Positions 20,389-30,937 of a DNA stretch of 64,000 bases are shown here, one piece after another (the stretch's first letter is position 1; every line of letters begins with the position of its first letter). The position numbers and the translations under genes were made by a program. The DNA comes from Muscardinus avellanarius (Eukaryota; Chordata; Mammalia; Rodentia; Gliridae). The stretch covers positions 1,899,501 to 1,963,500 of the forward strand of contig OY726579.1 of assembly GCA_963383645.1 (NCBI GenBank). Reading direction: 5' to 3'. The notes beneath the pieces were generated by a model. The model was not told the DNA's origin, ran no database searches, and was given only the letters and a program-made list of their open reading frames with translations.

Positions 20389-20700
20389 CTAGTCTTTGGC
20401 TTGCCTGCCTCAAGTCCCTGAAGCCGATTCCTGCAGGTGTTATTCTCAAATTAAGTTGCTCAGATGTCCATCTTCCCATTCTTTCCTTGGGGGAGACTCT
20501 CTGTAACTTGCCCCAGAACATTCTCGGACCATAGTCCCTCCATCATACTTGGGGTTTTCTGGTTCTTGCAGCTGGTGCTGGCAGAAATCACAGAAGCAAG
20601 GGAGAAAACAGAGTACCGCTGACTCGGGAAGATGCAATGACCAAACCTGTGCTGGAGACTTTTTACTCTCTGGTCTCAAAGAGTCAAAGTCCCCCCAGAG
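20389..20700. other. Non-coding block
   Basis: No repeat or gene recognised. Confidence 0.4.
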
Positions 20701-20701
20701 C

Positions 20702-20841
20702 TCAGGTTCGAGGCCAGCCACAGCTACTTAGTGAGGCTCTCAGCAACTTAGTGAGACCCTGTTTCTAAATAAAATATAAAATACGTCTGGGAGTATAGCC
20801 CAGAGGTAGAAAGCCCCTGAGTTCCACCCCCAGTACCACAA

Positions 20842-20881
<40 letters not shown>
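20702..20881 (+). mobile_element. B1-dID SINE, type I, 5' truncated
   Basis: Begins caggttcgaggccagccaca and keeps gtctgggagtatagcccaga. Tail is (AAT)14 at 20839-20881. Confidence 0.88.
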
Positions 20882-20882
<1 letters not shown>

Positions 20883-21215
20883 TACAACTTGGTCTGAGAT
20901 AGTGAATGTAAAAGGACACCCATATGTGTCTTTTGGCCATTCCAAAGGCTTTTGACTTTTCCTAGCAGGGTCAAAAATTGTTGAGAAACATTAGGTTAAA
21001 TGTTTTTCGTGATCTGTCCTCAGAGTCCTAAGTGGGTATCAAAAAAATTTAGAACTAACGAGAAGGAAATACATAGCAATACAGACCATTTCCCAAAATG
21101 ATTTTGTCATGGAATCTTTTTTCATAGACCTGCTTTCAAGATATTATAGACCCTACCTATTCTGTCAAGATCTGCTTGGGACACCCTATTCTGAAACCTT
21201 TTAGAAATAACAGGA
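20882..21215. other. Non-coding block
   Basis: AT-rich. gttgagaaacattaggttaa hints at an old repeat but cannot be assigned. Confidence 0.35.
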
Positions 21216-21216
21216 A

Positions 21217-21423
21217 AAGCTGGGCGTGGTGGCGCACGCTTGTAAACCCAGCATTCGGGAGGCTGAGACTGGAGGATCATGGTTCGCGGACAGCCTCAGC
21301 TACTTAGTGAGGCCCTCTGCAACTCAGTGAGAGCCTGTTTCAAAATAAAGAATAGAAATAAAAATAGGGCAGGGGATGTAGCTCGGAAGTCGAATGCCCT
21401 TGGGTTCCATCCCTAGACCTGCA
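21217..21423 (+). mobile_element. B1-dID SINE, type R
   Basis: Left monomer with tggttcgcggacagcctcag. The right monomer is gggcaggggatgtagctcgg and ends ccctagacctgc. Confidence 0.92.
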
Positions 21424-21620
21424 GGAAGGAAGGAAGGAAGGAAGGAAGGAAGGAAGAAAGGAAGGAAGGAAGAAAGAAAGGGAAAGGTAGAAAGGAAGAA
21501 AGAAAGAAAGAAAGAAAGGGAAAGGTAGAAAGGAAGAAAGAAAGAAAGGGAAAGGTAGAAAGGAAGAAAGAAAGAAAGAAAGGAAGAAAAGAAAGAAAGA
21601 AAGAAAGAGAGAAAGAAAGA
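21422..21620. repeat. (GGAA)n/(GAAA)n satellite with 35-bp periodicity
   Basis: About 200 purine bases. The word gggaaaggtagaaaggaaga recurs three times (21480, 21518, 21548), so a higher-order unit has been copied within the array. Confidence 0.93.
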
Positions 21621-21788
21621 AGAATAAAAAATAAGGCTGGGGGTATAGCTCAGAGGTAGAATGCCCCTGGGTTCAGTGCTCAGTATCACAAAAATAAATA
21701 AATAAAAATAAAAATAAAGAAAGAATAAAAATAGGGCCTGGGGTATAGCTCAGAGGTAGAATGTCCCTGAGTTCAATCCTCAGTACCA

Positions 21789-21810
<22 letters not shown>
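21621..21810 (+). mobile_element. Two extra dID monomers in tandem
   Basis: Two further right monomers follow the satellite (21634-21690 and 21733-21792), each with its own A-rich spacer and neither with a B1 half. With the one at 21363 this makes three dID units in a row. Confidence 0.85.
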
Positions 21811-21823
<13 letters not shown>

Positions 21824-21824
21824 A

Positions 21825-22350
21825 ACAAGAAATAATAGTAGGGGGAAAAAAGTGAGAGGACATCTTTCTTCTTGCCTGTGGATCTGGGTGGCTTTATGGT
21901 GTTTCTTCAGTGGTTAGCAAATAGCTCCTACTGGTTTCTTGAGACCTCCCCTCATCTGTTCTCTTATTTACACCCTCCTCTGCCTTACAATATTGTATAA
22001 TTTCCAAGCAGCACACGAGGGACTGAAAGATTAGAAGGGAAAGTATTTTTGCCCAGCCCCGCCTCTCCTGACTTCTGTGTCTTCACCTGTTACTTGTGTC
22101 TAGCACGCCGAGGGCTGGATTATGCACCCAGACATTTCTCAAGAGAAAGGAATTGGGGCTGAGGCCCACCTGCTCCAAGCTTGTCTGTCAACTCAGCTGC
22201 TATTTAGAGCAAGTCGGAGCCCTCAGCTAAAACAGGGACAACTGTTCCAATCCGCGGTAGACAGTTTGGAGACAAAGGTCTCTTCTACAACAAAGACACC
22301 CAGCCACCGGAAGTAACTTCCTTCAGCCATAAATGGAATTTCTCATCCTT
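21825..22350. other. Repeat-poor block
   Basis: No gene. Contains a GC box-like cagccccgcctctcc at 22052. Confidence 0.4.
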
Positions 22351-22351
22351 C

Positions 22352-22815
22352 CGTGGCCCAATGGACAGAGCTTGGCGTTTGAAACCGGAAGATGGGGATT
22401 TGACTCCCCCCAGTTTTTTCTCTATCCCTGTGGTAGTGGAGATTGAACTCAGGGTCATTCTACCTCCAAGCGACATCCCTATTTCTATTTTATCTTTTTA
22501 TTTGGAAAAGCAGGGTTTCGCTAAATTGTGGAAGGCCTCACTAGCTTGCTGAGGCTGGCCTTCAACCTGCTATCCTCCTGTCTCAACCTCCCAAGTAGTA
22601 CTCGGATTACAGGCATGTACCACCACCCCCGACCAGAGTCCTAAATGCTGTAGTCACTAAACATGTAATTTCAGACAAGTATTTACCCTCTGGAAACTTA
22701 CAACACTTTATCTATAAAACATATGTAAAGGAAATGCTGGGTTCATTATGAACGTCAATTATTCATTGAGATGTAAAATGCCTACTGTGTGTCTGGCATA
22801 TAATAATTGCTTGTA
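22352..22815 (+). mobile_element. MIR3 split by a SINE
   Basis: The tRNA-derived head (ggcccaatggacagagcttg, ggggatttgactcccc) is at 22352-22412. The core and tail continue after the SINE (gtaatttcagacaagtattt, tgtgtctggcatataataat). The word order and spacing fit MIR3 rather than a tRNA gene. Confidence 0.75.
22414..22635 (-). mobile_element. B1-dID SINE inserted in MIR3
   Basis: Complete minus-strand element, classical type, with caggcatgtaccaccacccc at its head. Confidence 0.88.
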
Positions 22816-22831
22816 CACATTGCATATATAA

Positions 22832-22832
<1 letters not shown>

Positions 22833-22864
<32 letters not shown>
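22833..22864. repeat. (TG)n microsatellite
   Basis: (TG)15 just after the MIR3 end. Confidence 0.97.
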
Positions 22865-22865
<1 letters not shown>

Positions 22866-23151
22866 ACGTAATAAGCATTACTATCTCCCCCCAATTTACT
22901 TCATTCCATTTAATACAAGAAGGTAAGAAAGGAATAGTATTTGGAGTTCAGGCATATGATACGCTGATTTTACATGGTACATAGATTATTTTTTATATAT
23001 ATCAAATAAAAAATACCTCCCCCTAGAACCCAAGATTTCTTCGACAATTTGGCTTAGGACAAAACTAAAGTATTAAGTTAAAAAAAAAAAACAGCCCAAG
23101 TGAAAGCAAAATTTTAAGTGGATATTATAGGGAGCCAATAGAGAGCAATCG
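22865..23151. other. Non-coding block
   Basis: AT-rich, nothing recognised. Confidence 0.35.
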
Positions 23152-23164
23152 AAAAGGTGTGTGA

Positions 23165-23339
23165 GCCGGGCGTGGCGGCGCACGCTTGTAATCCCCGCGC
23201 TTGGGAGGATCGCGTAGGTTCAAAACTACCCGCGCTGCCTTAAGAGACCCTGCTTTAAAATAAAAATATAAAAATAGGTCTGGGAGTGAAGCCCGGAGGT
23301 AGAAGGGTTTCCAGGAACCCCAGTACCACAAAAAAAAAA
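23165..23339 (+). mobile_element. B1-dID SINE, type Y, deleted
   Basis: TSD aaaaggtgtgtga at 23152-23164 and 23340-23352. The cggagacagg word is missing and the arm is decayed. Confidence 0.93.
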
Positions 23340-23369
23340 AAAAGGTGTGTGAATGGCTGAATTTGGAGA

Positions 23370-23405
23370 AGTGTGTGTGTGTCTGTGTGTGCGCGCGCGC
23401 GCGCG
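23370..23405. repeat. (GT)n(GC)n run
   Basis: Alternating purine-pyrimidine run ending in (GC)8. This is a sequence type able to form Z-DNA. Confidence 0.9.
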
Positions 23406-23743
23406 TGCTAAATTATCTGAGGTTCCAGGAGAAAATATGGAGGCTTTAGAAAAACACTTTGCTCTGTGTCTAAGAGGGCAGGACAGATACGGGAGACCAG
23501 GACAGTTTCCTGCTGCTGTGGACGTTCAAACAGAGACTGACAGCCCTGTTTGCAGAAACCACACAGTGGGTAAGGTTGGTGAACATTTGGGGGGTTCTGT
23601 GAGGGTGTTTCTGGAAGAGGTCAGCAGGGGAATCAATTCACTGAGTCAAGAAGGTTGCCCAGTCTGATTTGGACAGGCAGTGTCTGAACATTGAGGTCAT
23701 GTGCAACCTAAGGCCAGAGCAAGAATAATTTGCTTTCTGTGTT

Positions 23744-23973
23744 TGTGTGTTTGTGTGTTTGTTTGTTTGTTTGTGGTACTAGGGATTGAACCCAGGAGTG
23801 TTCTACCTCTGAGCTCCACCCCAGCCCTGTTTACTTTTTTATTTTGAAACAGTGTTTGCTAAGTGACAGAGGGCCTTGCTAATTAATTGCTGGGGCTGAC
23901 CTCGAACGTGTGATCCTCCTGTCTCAGCCTCCCAAGTACTGGGATTTACAGGCATGCACCGCCGTGCCCAGCT
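23744..23973 (-). mobile_element. B1-dID SINE, type C
   Basis: (GTTT)n-modified tail at 23744-23773, both monomers, head gcaccgccgtgcccagct. Confidence 0.88.
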
Positions 23974-24280
23974 AAGAATTCGTTTTCTCTGCATGAGCTG
24001 AGATGCCGACTTTCTCTACTGTCCTTGGACCTTGTTGCTCCTGGTTCTCTGGGTTTAGGACACAGACCTGGGCTTCTACTACTATTCCTACCTTCTCCTA
24101 CAACCACTCTATGCTCAGGCTTGCAGGCTGGGACTAAATTATACCACTGGCTTTCTGGTTTTCTAATTCGTAGATAGAAGATTGTCAGCCATATTGGTCT
24201 CTGTAATCAAGTGAGCTCATTCCTATTTGAAAATAAATCTGTTCTTTTCTGTCTCTGTCTGTCTGTCTGTCTCACAGTAG

Positions 24281-24350
24281 GATATGGATATATATAGGAT
24301 ATATATATATATGTGGATATATGAATATATATATATATATGCATATCCTA
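24281..24350. repeat. (TA)n array with ggatatg words
   Basis: Imperfect (TA)n flanked by aggatat words at both ends; strongly self-complementary. Confidence 0.9.
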
Positions 24351-24400
24351 CTGGTGTTTGTTTTTATTTATTTTCCCTGTAGAAGACTTTAACTAACACA

Positions 24401-24942
24401 CTTAAAGATCCAGGCTTCCCTGGATAATCGGGCTGCGCTTCCATTAAGGATCCTTTTGAACCCCACGAGGCTGTGCTCCTATTATTAGGATTTTTATTGT
24501 AGACGCTTACAGACCACAAGGAAAAAACGACTGAATCCAAACCTGAGGACGGGCTCTGCCCTGAGTCACCCCGGCTGAGTGTCCACGGCCTGTCTCCGTC
24601 TAGGACGGCATGCCAATTCCCACGGCATTTCACATGTTTATTCGCTGGATCCTCCTTCTGAGAATAGAGTCCAGACCCTCTTTCTGCTCTGATTTCCTTT
24701 GGGTATGAACAGGTTGGGAAGAAAGGGGGTAATTAAAGCCCACACTAGCAAGCCTGTCTGAGCAATACATACTCCCCTCTGCCTGGGGTCTGATTTGAAT
24801 AAGGATGCCAGGTAGGCAGTGCCAAGAGAGAGCTAAGGCAAGAGAAAGCTTCCCACCTTCTAAAAGGACAAGGTCAGACCAGGCTGGCTGAGAATCTTTA
24901 ACCAGGACCACCTTCCTCCTTTCTCCCCCAGCTCACTTTCTT

Positions 24943-24945
<3 letters not shown>
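24401..24945. other. Repeat-poor block
   Basis: No repeat or gene recognised. No frame resembles a known protein. Confidence 0.4.
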
Positions 24946-24946
<1 letters not shown>

Positions 24947-25021
<75 letters not shown>

Positions 25022-25074
25022 AGTCACTCTCTCCATCTCTCTCTGTCTCTGTCTCTCTCTCTTTTTTTCTCTGC
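24947..25074. repeat. (CT)n(CA)n compound satellite
   Basis: (CT)24 then (CA)13 then imperfect CT-rich sequence. Confidence 0.97.
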
Positions 25075-25232
25075 AATTTCTGGAAAGGATAAAGAGAAGG
25101 AAAAGGACGAGGAGGAGAAGCAGAAGGAGAAGAAGGAGGACATTTTCTAGCCAATTTCTAACCAGTAGTCCAGGCAGATAGATATTCATTGATGTGATTC
25201 CTAGAGACTATGGAAGACCCCTGAAATATTTT

Positions 25233-25330
25233 GAGTAATAATAAAAATAAGATAAAATAAAATAGGGCTGGGGGTGTAGCTCAGAGGTAGAATTCGCCTG
25301 GGTTCAACACCCAGTACCACAAAATAAAAA
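25233..25330 (+). mobile_element. Lone dID monomer
   Basis: A-rich leader then gggctgggggtgtagctcag to ccagtaccacaaa. No B1 half upstream. Confidence 0.82.
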
Positions 25331-25452
25331 GGAAAAAAATTATTTTGGAAATCCCTTTAGCGGGTAACAATGTCTTCATAAAGCATCTCTCCTCAGGTAA
25401 AGGAACACTCATGATTGCAATTCAGGCTTAGATGGTAATACTCTGCTTGATT

Positions 25453-25669
25453 GTTTCTTTTATTTTCAGCACTAGGGATGGAACCCAGGGTAGTTCTACC
25501 TCTGAGCTCCACCCCCTAGGCCTAGTTTTTATTCTTTATTTTGAAACCGGGTCTCACTGAGTTGCAGAGGGCCTCACTAAGTAGCTGAGGCTGGCCGCGA
25601 ACCACGATCCTCCAGGTCTCGGCCTCCCGGATGCTGGGATTACAAGCGTGCGTCGCCACGCCCGGCTTT
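25453..25669 (-). mobile_element. B1-dID SINE, type R
   Basis: TSD ctgcttgatt at 25443-25452 and 25670-25679. Complement of cgtggttcgcggccagcctc. Well preserved CpG. Confidence 0.94.
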
Positions 25670-25905
25670 CTGCTTGATTTTAATGATGGAGTTTCAGAAA
25701 TATTGCCACCAATGTGGCTACAATTAATACTGCATGCCTGGTGCTACCCTAAAAAAAGAGTTTCACTCACACCAACACATTCTTGCAGATACCTATTAGA
25801 TAGGGGGCTTTCATTATTCTTAGTTTATAAGTGAAAAACAATAGGCTTTCGTAAGACAAAGGGCTGGGGACTCTAACCCCAACCACCTGACTTTGAAATT
25901 GTATT

Positions 25906-25936
<31 letters not shown>

Positions 25937-26147
25937 TTATTGTACTGAGGGAGGATGTAACGCAGGGGCATTCTACCTCTGAGCTACACCCCCAGCCCTA
26001 TTTTTTTTATTCTTTATTTTGGATAGGGTCTCACTGAGTTGCAGAGGGCCTCACTGAGTAGTAGCTGAGGCTGTCCACGCACCTCGATCCTCCTGTCTCA
26101 GCCTCCGGAATGTTGGGTTTCCAAGCGTAGGGAACCACACCTGGCTC
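25906..26147 (-). mobile_element. B1-dID SINE, type R
   Basis: Tail (ATTT)9. TSD tgaa(a/c)ttgtatttta-like words on both sides. Head slightly diverged. Confidence 0.9.
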
Positions 26148-26190
26148 TGAACTTGTATTTTAAACCAAAGAAATAATTTATGGATCTTCA

Positions 26191-26391
26191 AACTGGGCAT
26201 GGTGACATGCTTGTAATCCCAGTACTTGGGAGGTTGAGACCTGAGGATCACAGGTTTAAGGCCAGCTTTAGAAACTTAGTGAGGCTCTCAGCAACTTAAT
26301 AAGACAGTTTCTAAATATATAGGGCTGGGGTATAGATCAGAGGTAGAACACCCCAGGTTCAATCCCTAGTGCCAAACACACAAACACACAA
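26191..26391 (+). mobile_element. B1-dID SINE, type C
   Basis: Old copy, ctgggcatggtgacatgctt to cctagtgccaaac. Confidence 0.84.
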
Positions 26392-26464
26392 GTAAAAAAG
26401 GAAGAAAGGAAGGAAATGTACAGATCATGTAAATTAGTCCTTTTTCTTTGAATAGTGAGAAGTT

Positions 26465-26680
26465 AGCCGAACACGGTGGCCAACATTTGTCATCCAGGAC
26501 TTGAGAGGCTGAGACAAGGAGGATCACAGGTTCGAGGCCAGCCTCAGCTACTTAGTAAGGCCCTCTGCAACTTAGTGAAATTGTGTTTCAAAAGAAAGAA
26601 TAAAAATAGGGCTGAGGGTGGAGCTCAGAGGTAGAATGCCTCTGGGCTCCATCCCCAGTGCCACAATAAATAAATAAATT
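26465..26680 (+). mobile_element. B1-dID SINE, type C
   Basis: gccgaacacggtggccaaca to ccccagtgccac, tail (AAAT)n. Confidence 0.86.
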
Positions 26681-26873
26681 GACATTGAAGCGCATAAATA
26701 GATACAGAAAACATTATGTAGCTACCAGTATGCAGCTGGTAGCAATAGGGTTGAAACTCAAAGCCAAAGATTTCTGGAATTCTGAGTCCAAATTTTAGCC
26801 TCTTTGGAAGAAGCAGATGTTATGTAGCAAAGAGACATGGAAGCTTCTGGGTGCTTAAAATTTAGGGGGGCAG

Positions 26874-27071
26874 CCAGGCGCGGTGGCGCACGCTTGTCAT
26901 CCCCGCGCTTGGGAGGCGGAGACAGGAGGATGGCGCAGGTTCGAAGCCAGCCGCGCGCTGGCTTAGGAGACCCTGTTTCCAAATAAAAATGTAAAAATAG
27001 GTCTGGGAGTGTAGCCCGGAGGTAGAAGGGCTTCCAGGAACCCCAGTACCACCAAAAAAAAAAAAAAAAAA
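26874..27071 (+). mobile_element. B1-dID SINE, type Y
   Basis: TSD ttaggggggcag at 26862-26873 and 27072-27083. Arm aagccagc-cgcgc-gctggctt. Clean A-tail. Confidence 0.95.
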
Positions 27072-27083
27072 TTAGGGGGGCAG

Positions 27084-27485
27084 AGAACACAATTATCAAC
27101 TGAACAAATACCTCGCACCTCCTTCACGGTCTCCCCACGGTGAGAGTGCTGAATCCTAGAGCAAAACTTGCCCAGCCTGTACTGGACGCTAAGGTCCTTT
27201 CTGAGAGGCAGAGATGTGGGTTTGGACGCCGATGGGGGCCTGGAGAAAAGCCCCAGCTGTTCCACTCTAGGATAGAGTCACTGGGTTAAGTCCGCCTTGG
27301 ATAAAGTCATTATCCAGAGAAGCAGAGACGGGGTGGGTACTGCCTCGTGGCCAGAGTCACACACCTGGTGACACCCAGGTTCAAATTTAGGTTTTCTCTG
27401 TCTAGTTAGTCAAACGCAAATAGAATCATTTACCATGACTCTGGTTGTAACCGTTTTGGACTTTAGGTGATGTTTTCTTTTTTAC
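27084..27485. other. Repeat-poor block
   Basis: No repeat or gene recognised. Confidence 0.4.
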
Positions 27486-27491
27486 TGATAT

Positions 27492-27716
27492 TTTTTGTTG
27501 TTGTTATTTGTGTTGCTGGGTATTAAACCCAGGGGCATTCTACCTCTGAGCTACAACCCCAGCCCTATTTTATTCTATTTTTTAAATTTGTTAAACAGGG
27601 TCTCACTAAGTTGTTGAGACGCTCGCTAAGTTGCTGGGCCTGGCTGTGATCCTGCGATCCTCCCTATCTCAGCTCCCCAAGTACTGGGATGGCAGGCATG
27701 TGTGATCATGCCGGGC
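27492..27716 (-). mobile_element. B1-dID SINE, type C
   Basis: (GTT)n tail, both monomers, head ending gtgtgatcatgccgggct. Confidence 0.86.
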
Positions 27717-28395
27717 TATTTTGTTTTTAATCTGGGGGGTTGGGGGGGGGGAGGAGGAGAGGGAACCAGGTTGTTAAGTGCTGAACTCTCACGGTGAGGG
27801 GCATCCTACCCAGTAGCAGCAAGGTAGCCCATTAGCCTCAAAGCATCTCCCAGCTCTCTCAGTGCCTGGCGCAATTCCCTTACGACACTAGCTCTCAGAA
27901 ACAAGCTGCTTCTCTGGCTTGCCACGGGAGAGTGTGCCTGGTGATCAGGAGCAGACAGAGGGACACTGGAGGATGGAGCTGTAGCTGTGATGAGCCGTGA
28001 TGCGCTGCTGTCATCCGTGACCTGGTAAAGCCAAGCCCTGCCCCCGTCCCCGCGGCCCTGACCACTGGAGAACAGGCACTCCTAGCAACGACTGTTACCC
28101 AAGATGCAAGAGCTGCTAGCTCCATGACACGAAACAGCCCGTGTGTTCCCAGGACCTGGCTGGCATCTGAAGAAAGGCGGTTTGCTCGAAGTAACCAGCT
28201 GGCTTAAAGAGCTGAGTGGATTTCAGAGCCCGGGGCAGCGCTGGGCTGCAGGGACTCACTCCTCCACTCCGGGCTCTAGGAGATAGACAGGACTCCTTAA
28301 TTAGACACCCGGGCCATATTTATGGTCCATGCCTTCAATGCCTGTTAAGATTTTTTTAATATATCAAACCCTTCTGAAATCATCTGCCAACCGAG
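27717..28395. other. Repeat-poor block
   Basis: GC-moderate with some CpG around 28040. No gene recognised. An AT-rich stretch with ccatatttatgg lies at 28315. Confidence 0.4.
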
Positions 28396-28399
28396 GAGA

Positions 28400-28572
28400 A
28401 GTAAGGAAGTTAGGGGTCTGAAACTCGGGAGCAGAATTCCGGCGTGGAAATTTTGCAGACCTGGTTTTAACAAACTGTTCACGGCTGCAATTGGGCTGTG
28501 TATCCCGTGACCTCTCCGAGCCTCTGATTCTTCTATGTAAAATGAAAATAATAATATTTCTTTCTTTTATTA
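28400..28572 (+). mobile_element. MIR fragment
   Basis: acctggttttaacaaact, gtgacctctccgagcctctg, ttctatgtaaaatgaaaata give the MIR order. Ends where a type Y SINE entered. Confidence 0.7.
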
Positions 28573-28584
28573 GAATTGCTTTGA

Positions 28585-28786
28585 GCCGGGCGCGGTGGCG
28601 CACGCTTGTCATCCCCACGCTTGGGAGGCGGAGACAGGAGGATCGTGCAGGTTTGAAGCCAGCCGCGCTGGCTTAAGAGACCCTGTTTCCAAATAAAAAA
28701 GTATAAAAATAGGTCTGGGAGTGTAGCCCGGAGGTAGAAGGGCTTCCAGGAACCCCAGTATCACCAAAAAAAAAAAAAAAAAAAAA
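28585..28786 (+). mobile_element. B1-dID SINE, type Y (reference copy)
   Basis: 202 bp with TSD gaattgctttga at 28573-28584 and 28787-28798. The left monomer holds a B-box-like ggtttgaagcc (ggttcgaagcc in sister copies). The arm aagccagc-cgc-gctggctt is at 28656-28674. The right monomer has no B-box. Confidence 0.96.
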
Positions 28787-28910
28787 GAATTGCTTTGAGA
28801 CTGCATGATAAACGTTAGGTCTTATTATACTGCACTGGAATTTCCTATTCTCTTGTCTGAATGTCCCACTAATACAAAAACTTATGTAGAAATAGAAACC
28901 AACACTTGCA

Positions 28911-28914
<4 letters not shown>

Positions 28915-28978
<64 letters not shown>
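28915..28978. repeat. (GT)n microsatellite
   Basis: (GT)31 with one interruption, ending gcgcgcg. It is the modified tail of the next SINE. Confidence 0.97.
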
Positions 28979-28980
<2 letters not shown>

Positions 28981-29169
28981 TACAGGGGATACAACTTACG
29001 GATGTTCTACCTCCGAGCTATACCACTGGCTTTATTTTATTCTTTCATCTTGAAACAGGCTCTCGCTAAGTTGCTGAGGTTGAAGCTGAGGCTGGCCATG
29101 AGCCAGCAATCTTCCTGTCTCAGCCTCCCAAGTCCTGGGATCGGCAGCGTGCACCACCAGGCCCAGCTG
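28979..29169 (-). mobile_element. B1-dID SINE, type C
   Basis: Right monomer diverged (acaggggatacaacttacgg), left monomer clear, head caccaccaggcccagct. Confidence 0.84.
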
Positions 29170-29760
29170 AAGCCTATGGGCCTAGGCTGCGTTACCCCAA
29201 CATCGGTGCTTGGGACCGGGATTTGAGAGCAGGGCGTTCATTCGGAGGCCATTCTAGGCAGCCCAAGCAGAAAAGTATATTAAAGAATGCACCATCTAGC
29301 CTGTTCCTGCTCAGGCCTGTTACTGTCCCCTGATTATGCCTTCCTTGCGGTTGTCTGGCGAGGAACAGGAAAGCTAGGGATTTTTTTTTTCTACCCGAAT
29401 TTTCCATCATTGATACAGTCAAGGGCCGTGCAGGGTGGAAGCTGAGCTGTTTATCCACTAATTCACATTCACCGCTGGCTGAAGGCCATTCCCAGGGGCG
29501 TTGACTCCACCTGCCCTGGGTTCTGGGTAGAAAGCCCAGCTGGCACAGAACAGCAGGAGCCTGCACTGAGGCTGTGAATGCCACGGAAAAACGAGCCGGG
29601 CACTGACCGTCTCTCTCTTCCTCTGGATCTCTGGGTCTTAGTACACAGTTGGTGCCCCATAAATGCTAAAGGGATGAAGAAACGGAGGAAATAGGCATAG
29701 ATAGATGCTGTTAACTAATAATACAAAATAGCACTTAATCAGAAGCAGAGAAGAGGCAAT
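29170..29760. other. Repeat-poor block, possible MIR tail
   Basis: 29630-29668 (acacagttggtgccccataa) looks like the end of a MIR. The rest is unassigned. The minus strand is open for 130 codons over 29192-29584 without resemblance to any family. Confidence 0.4.
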
Positions 29761-29763
29761 TTA

Positions 29764-29975
29764 GTTGGGCGTGGTGGCACACTCCTCTAATCCCAGTACC
29801 TGGGAGGCTGAGACAGGGAGATCGCGGGTTCGAAGCCAGCCTCGGCAACATAGTAAGACTCTGTTTCAAAAAGACCCTATTTCAAAAAAAATCAAAAAGT
29901 AAAATAGAGCCGAGGGAGAATGCCCCTGGATTTAATCCCCAGTATCAATTAAAGCAAAAATAAAAAATAAAAAAA
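29764..29975 (+). mobile_element. B1-dID SINE, type C
   Basis: ttgggcgtggtggcacactc to ccccagtatcaatt, with a duplicated gaccctatttcaaaaa linker word. Confidence 0.84.
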
Positions 29976-29995
29976 GAAGAGAAAAAAAATTGGGG

Positions 29996-30210
29996 AGCTG
30001 GGAATTGTTAGAAGCATTCTAACTCTGATCTATACACCCATCTCTATTTTATTTTATTTTATTTTATTTTATTTTATTTTATTTTATTTTGAAACAGGTC
30101 TCACTAAGTTGCTGACAACCTAAGTTGCCGAGGCTGGCCTTGAACCTGTGATCCTCCTGTCTCAGCCTTCCAGTTTCTGGGATTACAGGCACACACCAAC
30201 ATACGCAGCT
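29996..30210 (-). mobile_element. B1-dID SINE with (ATTTT)n linker
   Basis: Opposite orientation to its neighbour 20 bases away. Linker is (ATTTT)9 at 30046-30090. Confidence 0.85.
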
Positions 30211-30212
30211 AA

Positions 30213-30769
30213 AAAGAGGCAACTTAAACCACACAGGAAGGTTAAAAGGCAATAGGGTTTACTTTAGTCTAGGAAGGTGCATGGTAGTTTTAAAGAGGTA
30301 GAATTTGAACTGGATCTTTAAGGACGGGTGGAATAAACCAGTAGCACGTGGAGGAGTTTGCATCCTGTGAGATGGTGCTGTCGTCATCATCCCCGAGACG
30401 AGCACGGCTCCCTCATCCTCTGGCACTGCTCCTGCTCTGGACTCGGCCCATTATCCATCAGAAAATGTGATGTAAGGAAAGCCTCGGGAAACACTTGTCT
30501 ATCCAGGGACTGCTCTCTCTTGCTGCTCCCGGAAGCTCTGAGATCCTCTAGGAAGCAGCCAGCTTCATGAAAAGTAAACTCTCGCACCTACGAGAGGCTG
30601 GGAGACCAGATGCTTCGAAACAAGCCATCGCACAAGGCTCCTAGACCTCCCGACATATGAACAAGGTCGGTCTAGGCGTGCCAGGCCCGGCAGAACCAAC
30701 CCAGGCTGGAAGAGTGTCGTCAACTCACGGGATTGTGAGAAATAATAATAAATCTGCCAAGTTTGGGAA
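30213..30769. other. Repeat-poor block
   Basis: 30295-30325 (gtagaatttgaactggatct) resembles an L2 3' word and recurs at 31277. No gene recognised. Confidence 0.4.
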
Positions 30770-30770
30770 T

Positions 30771-30937
30771 GAGCCGGGTGTGGTGGTACACACGGGTAAT
30801 CCCTGTATGCGGGATGCTGTGTGTTGGAGGGCCACTAGTTATAGGCCAGCCTCAGCAACTTAGTGAGGTTCTCGGCAACTCAGAAAGACCATATTTCCAA
30901 AAATAAAAAAATAAAAATGGGCTGGGGGTGTAACTTG

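Larger units (their letters stand above)
23480..24400 (+). mobile_element. ERVL/MaLR-like LTR fragment
   Basis: ctgtgagggtgtttctggaa, ttgcaggctgggactaaatt, caagtgagctcattcctatt, aataaatctgttcttttctg and a terminal aaatagaa-like tail are colinear with a common mammalian LTR of the ERVL/MaLR class that I know by sequence but cannot name. A SINE (23744-23973) and a (TA)n array interrupt it. Confidence 0.5.

Noticed and set aside
21422..21620. Possible CRISPR-like regular repeats
   Set aside because: The periodic words are purine simple sequence with no unique spacers, in a mammalian genome.
22352..22412. tRNA-Arg-like sequence
   Set aside because: The acceptor stem does not pair and the anticodon loop is damaged. 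The sequence continues into a MIR3 body after the SINE, so it is the tRNA-derived head of MIR3.
29192..29584. 130-codon minus-strand open frame
   Set aside because: No family resemblance; composition is like the surrounding non-coding DNA.
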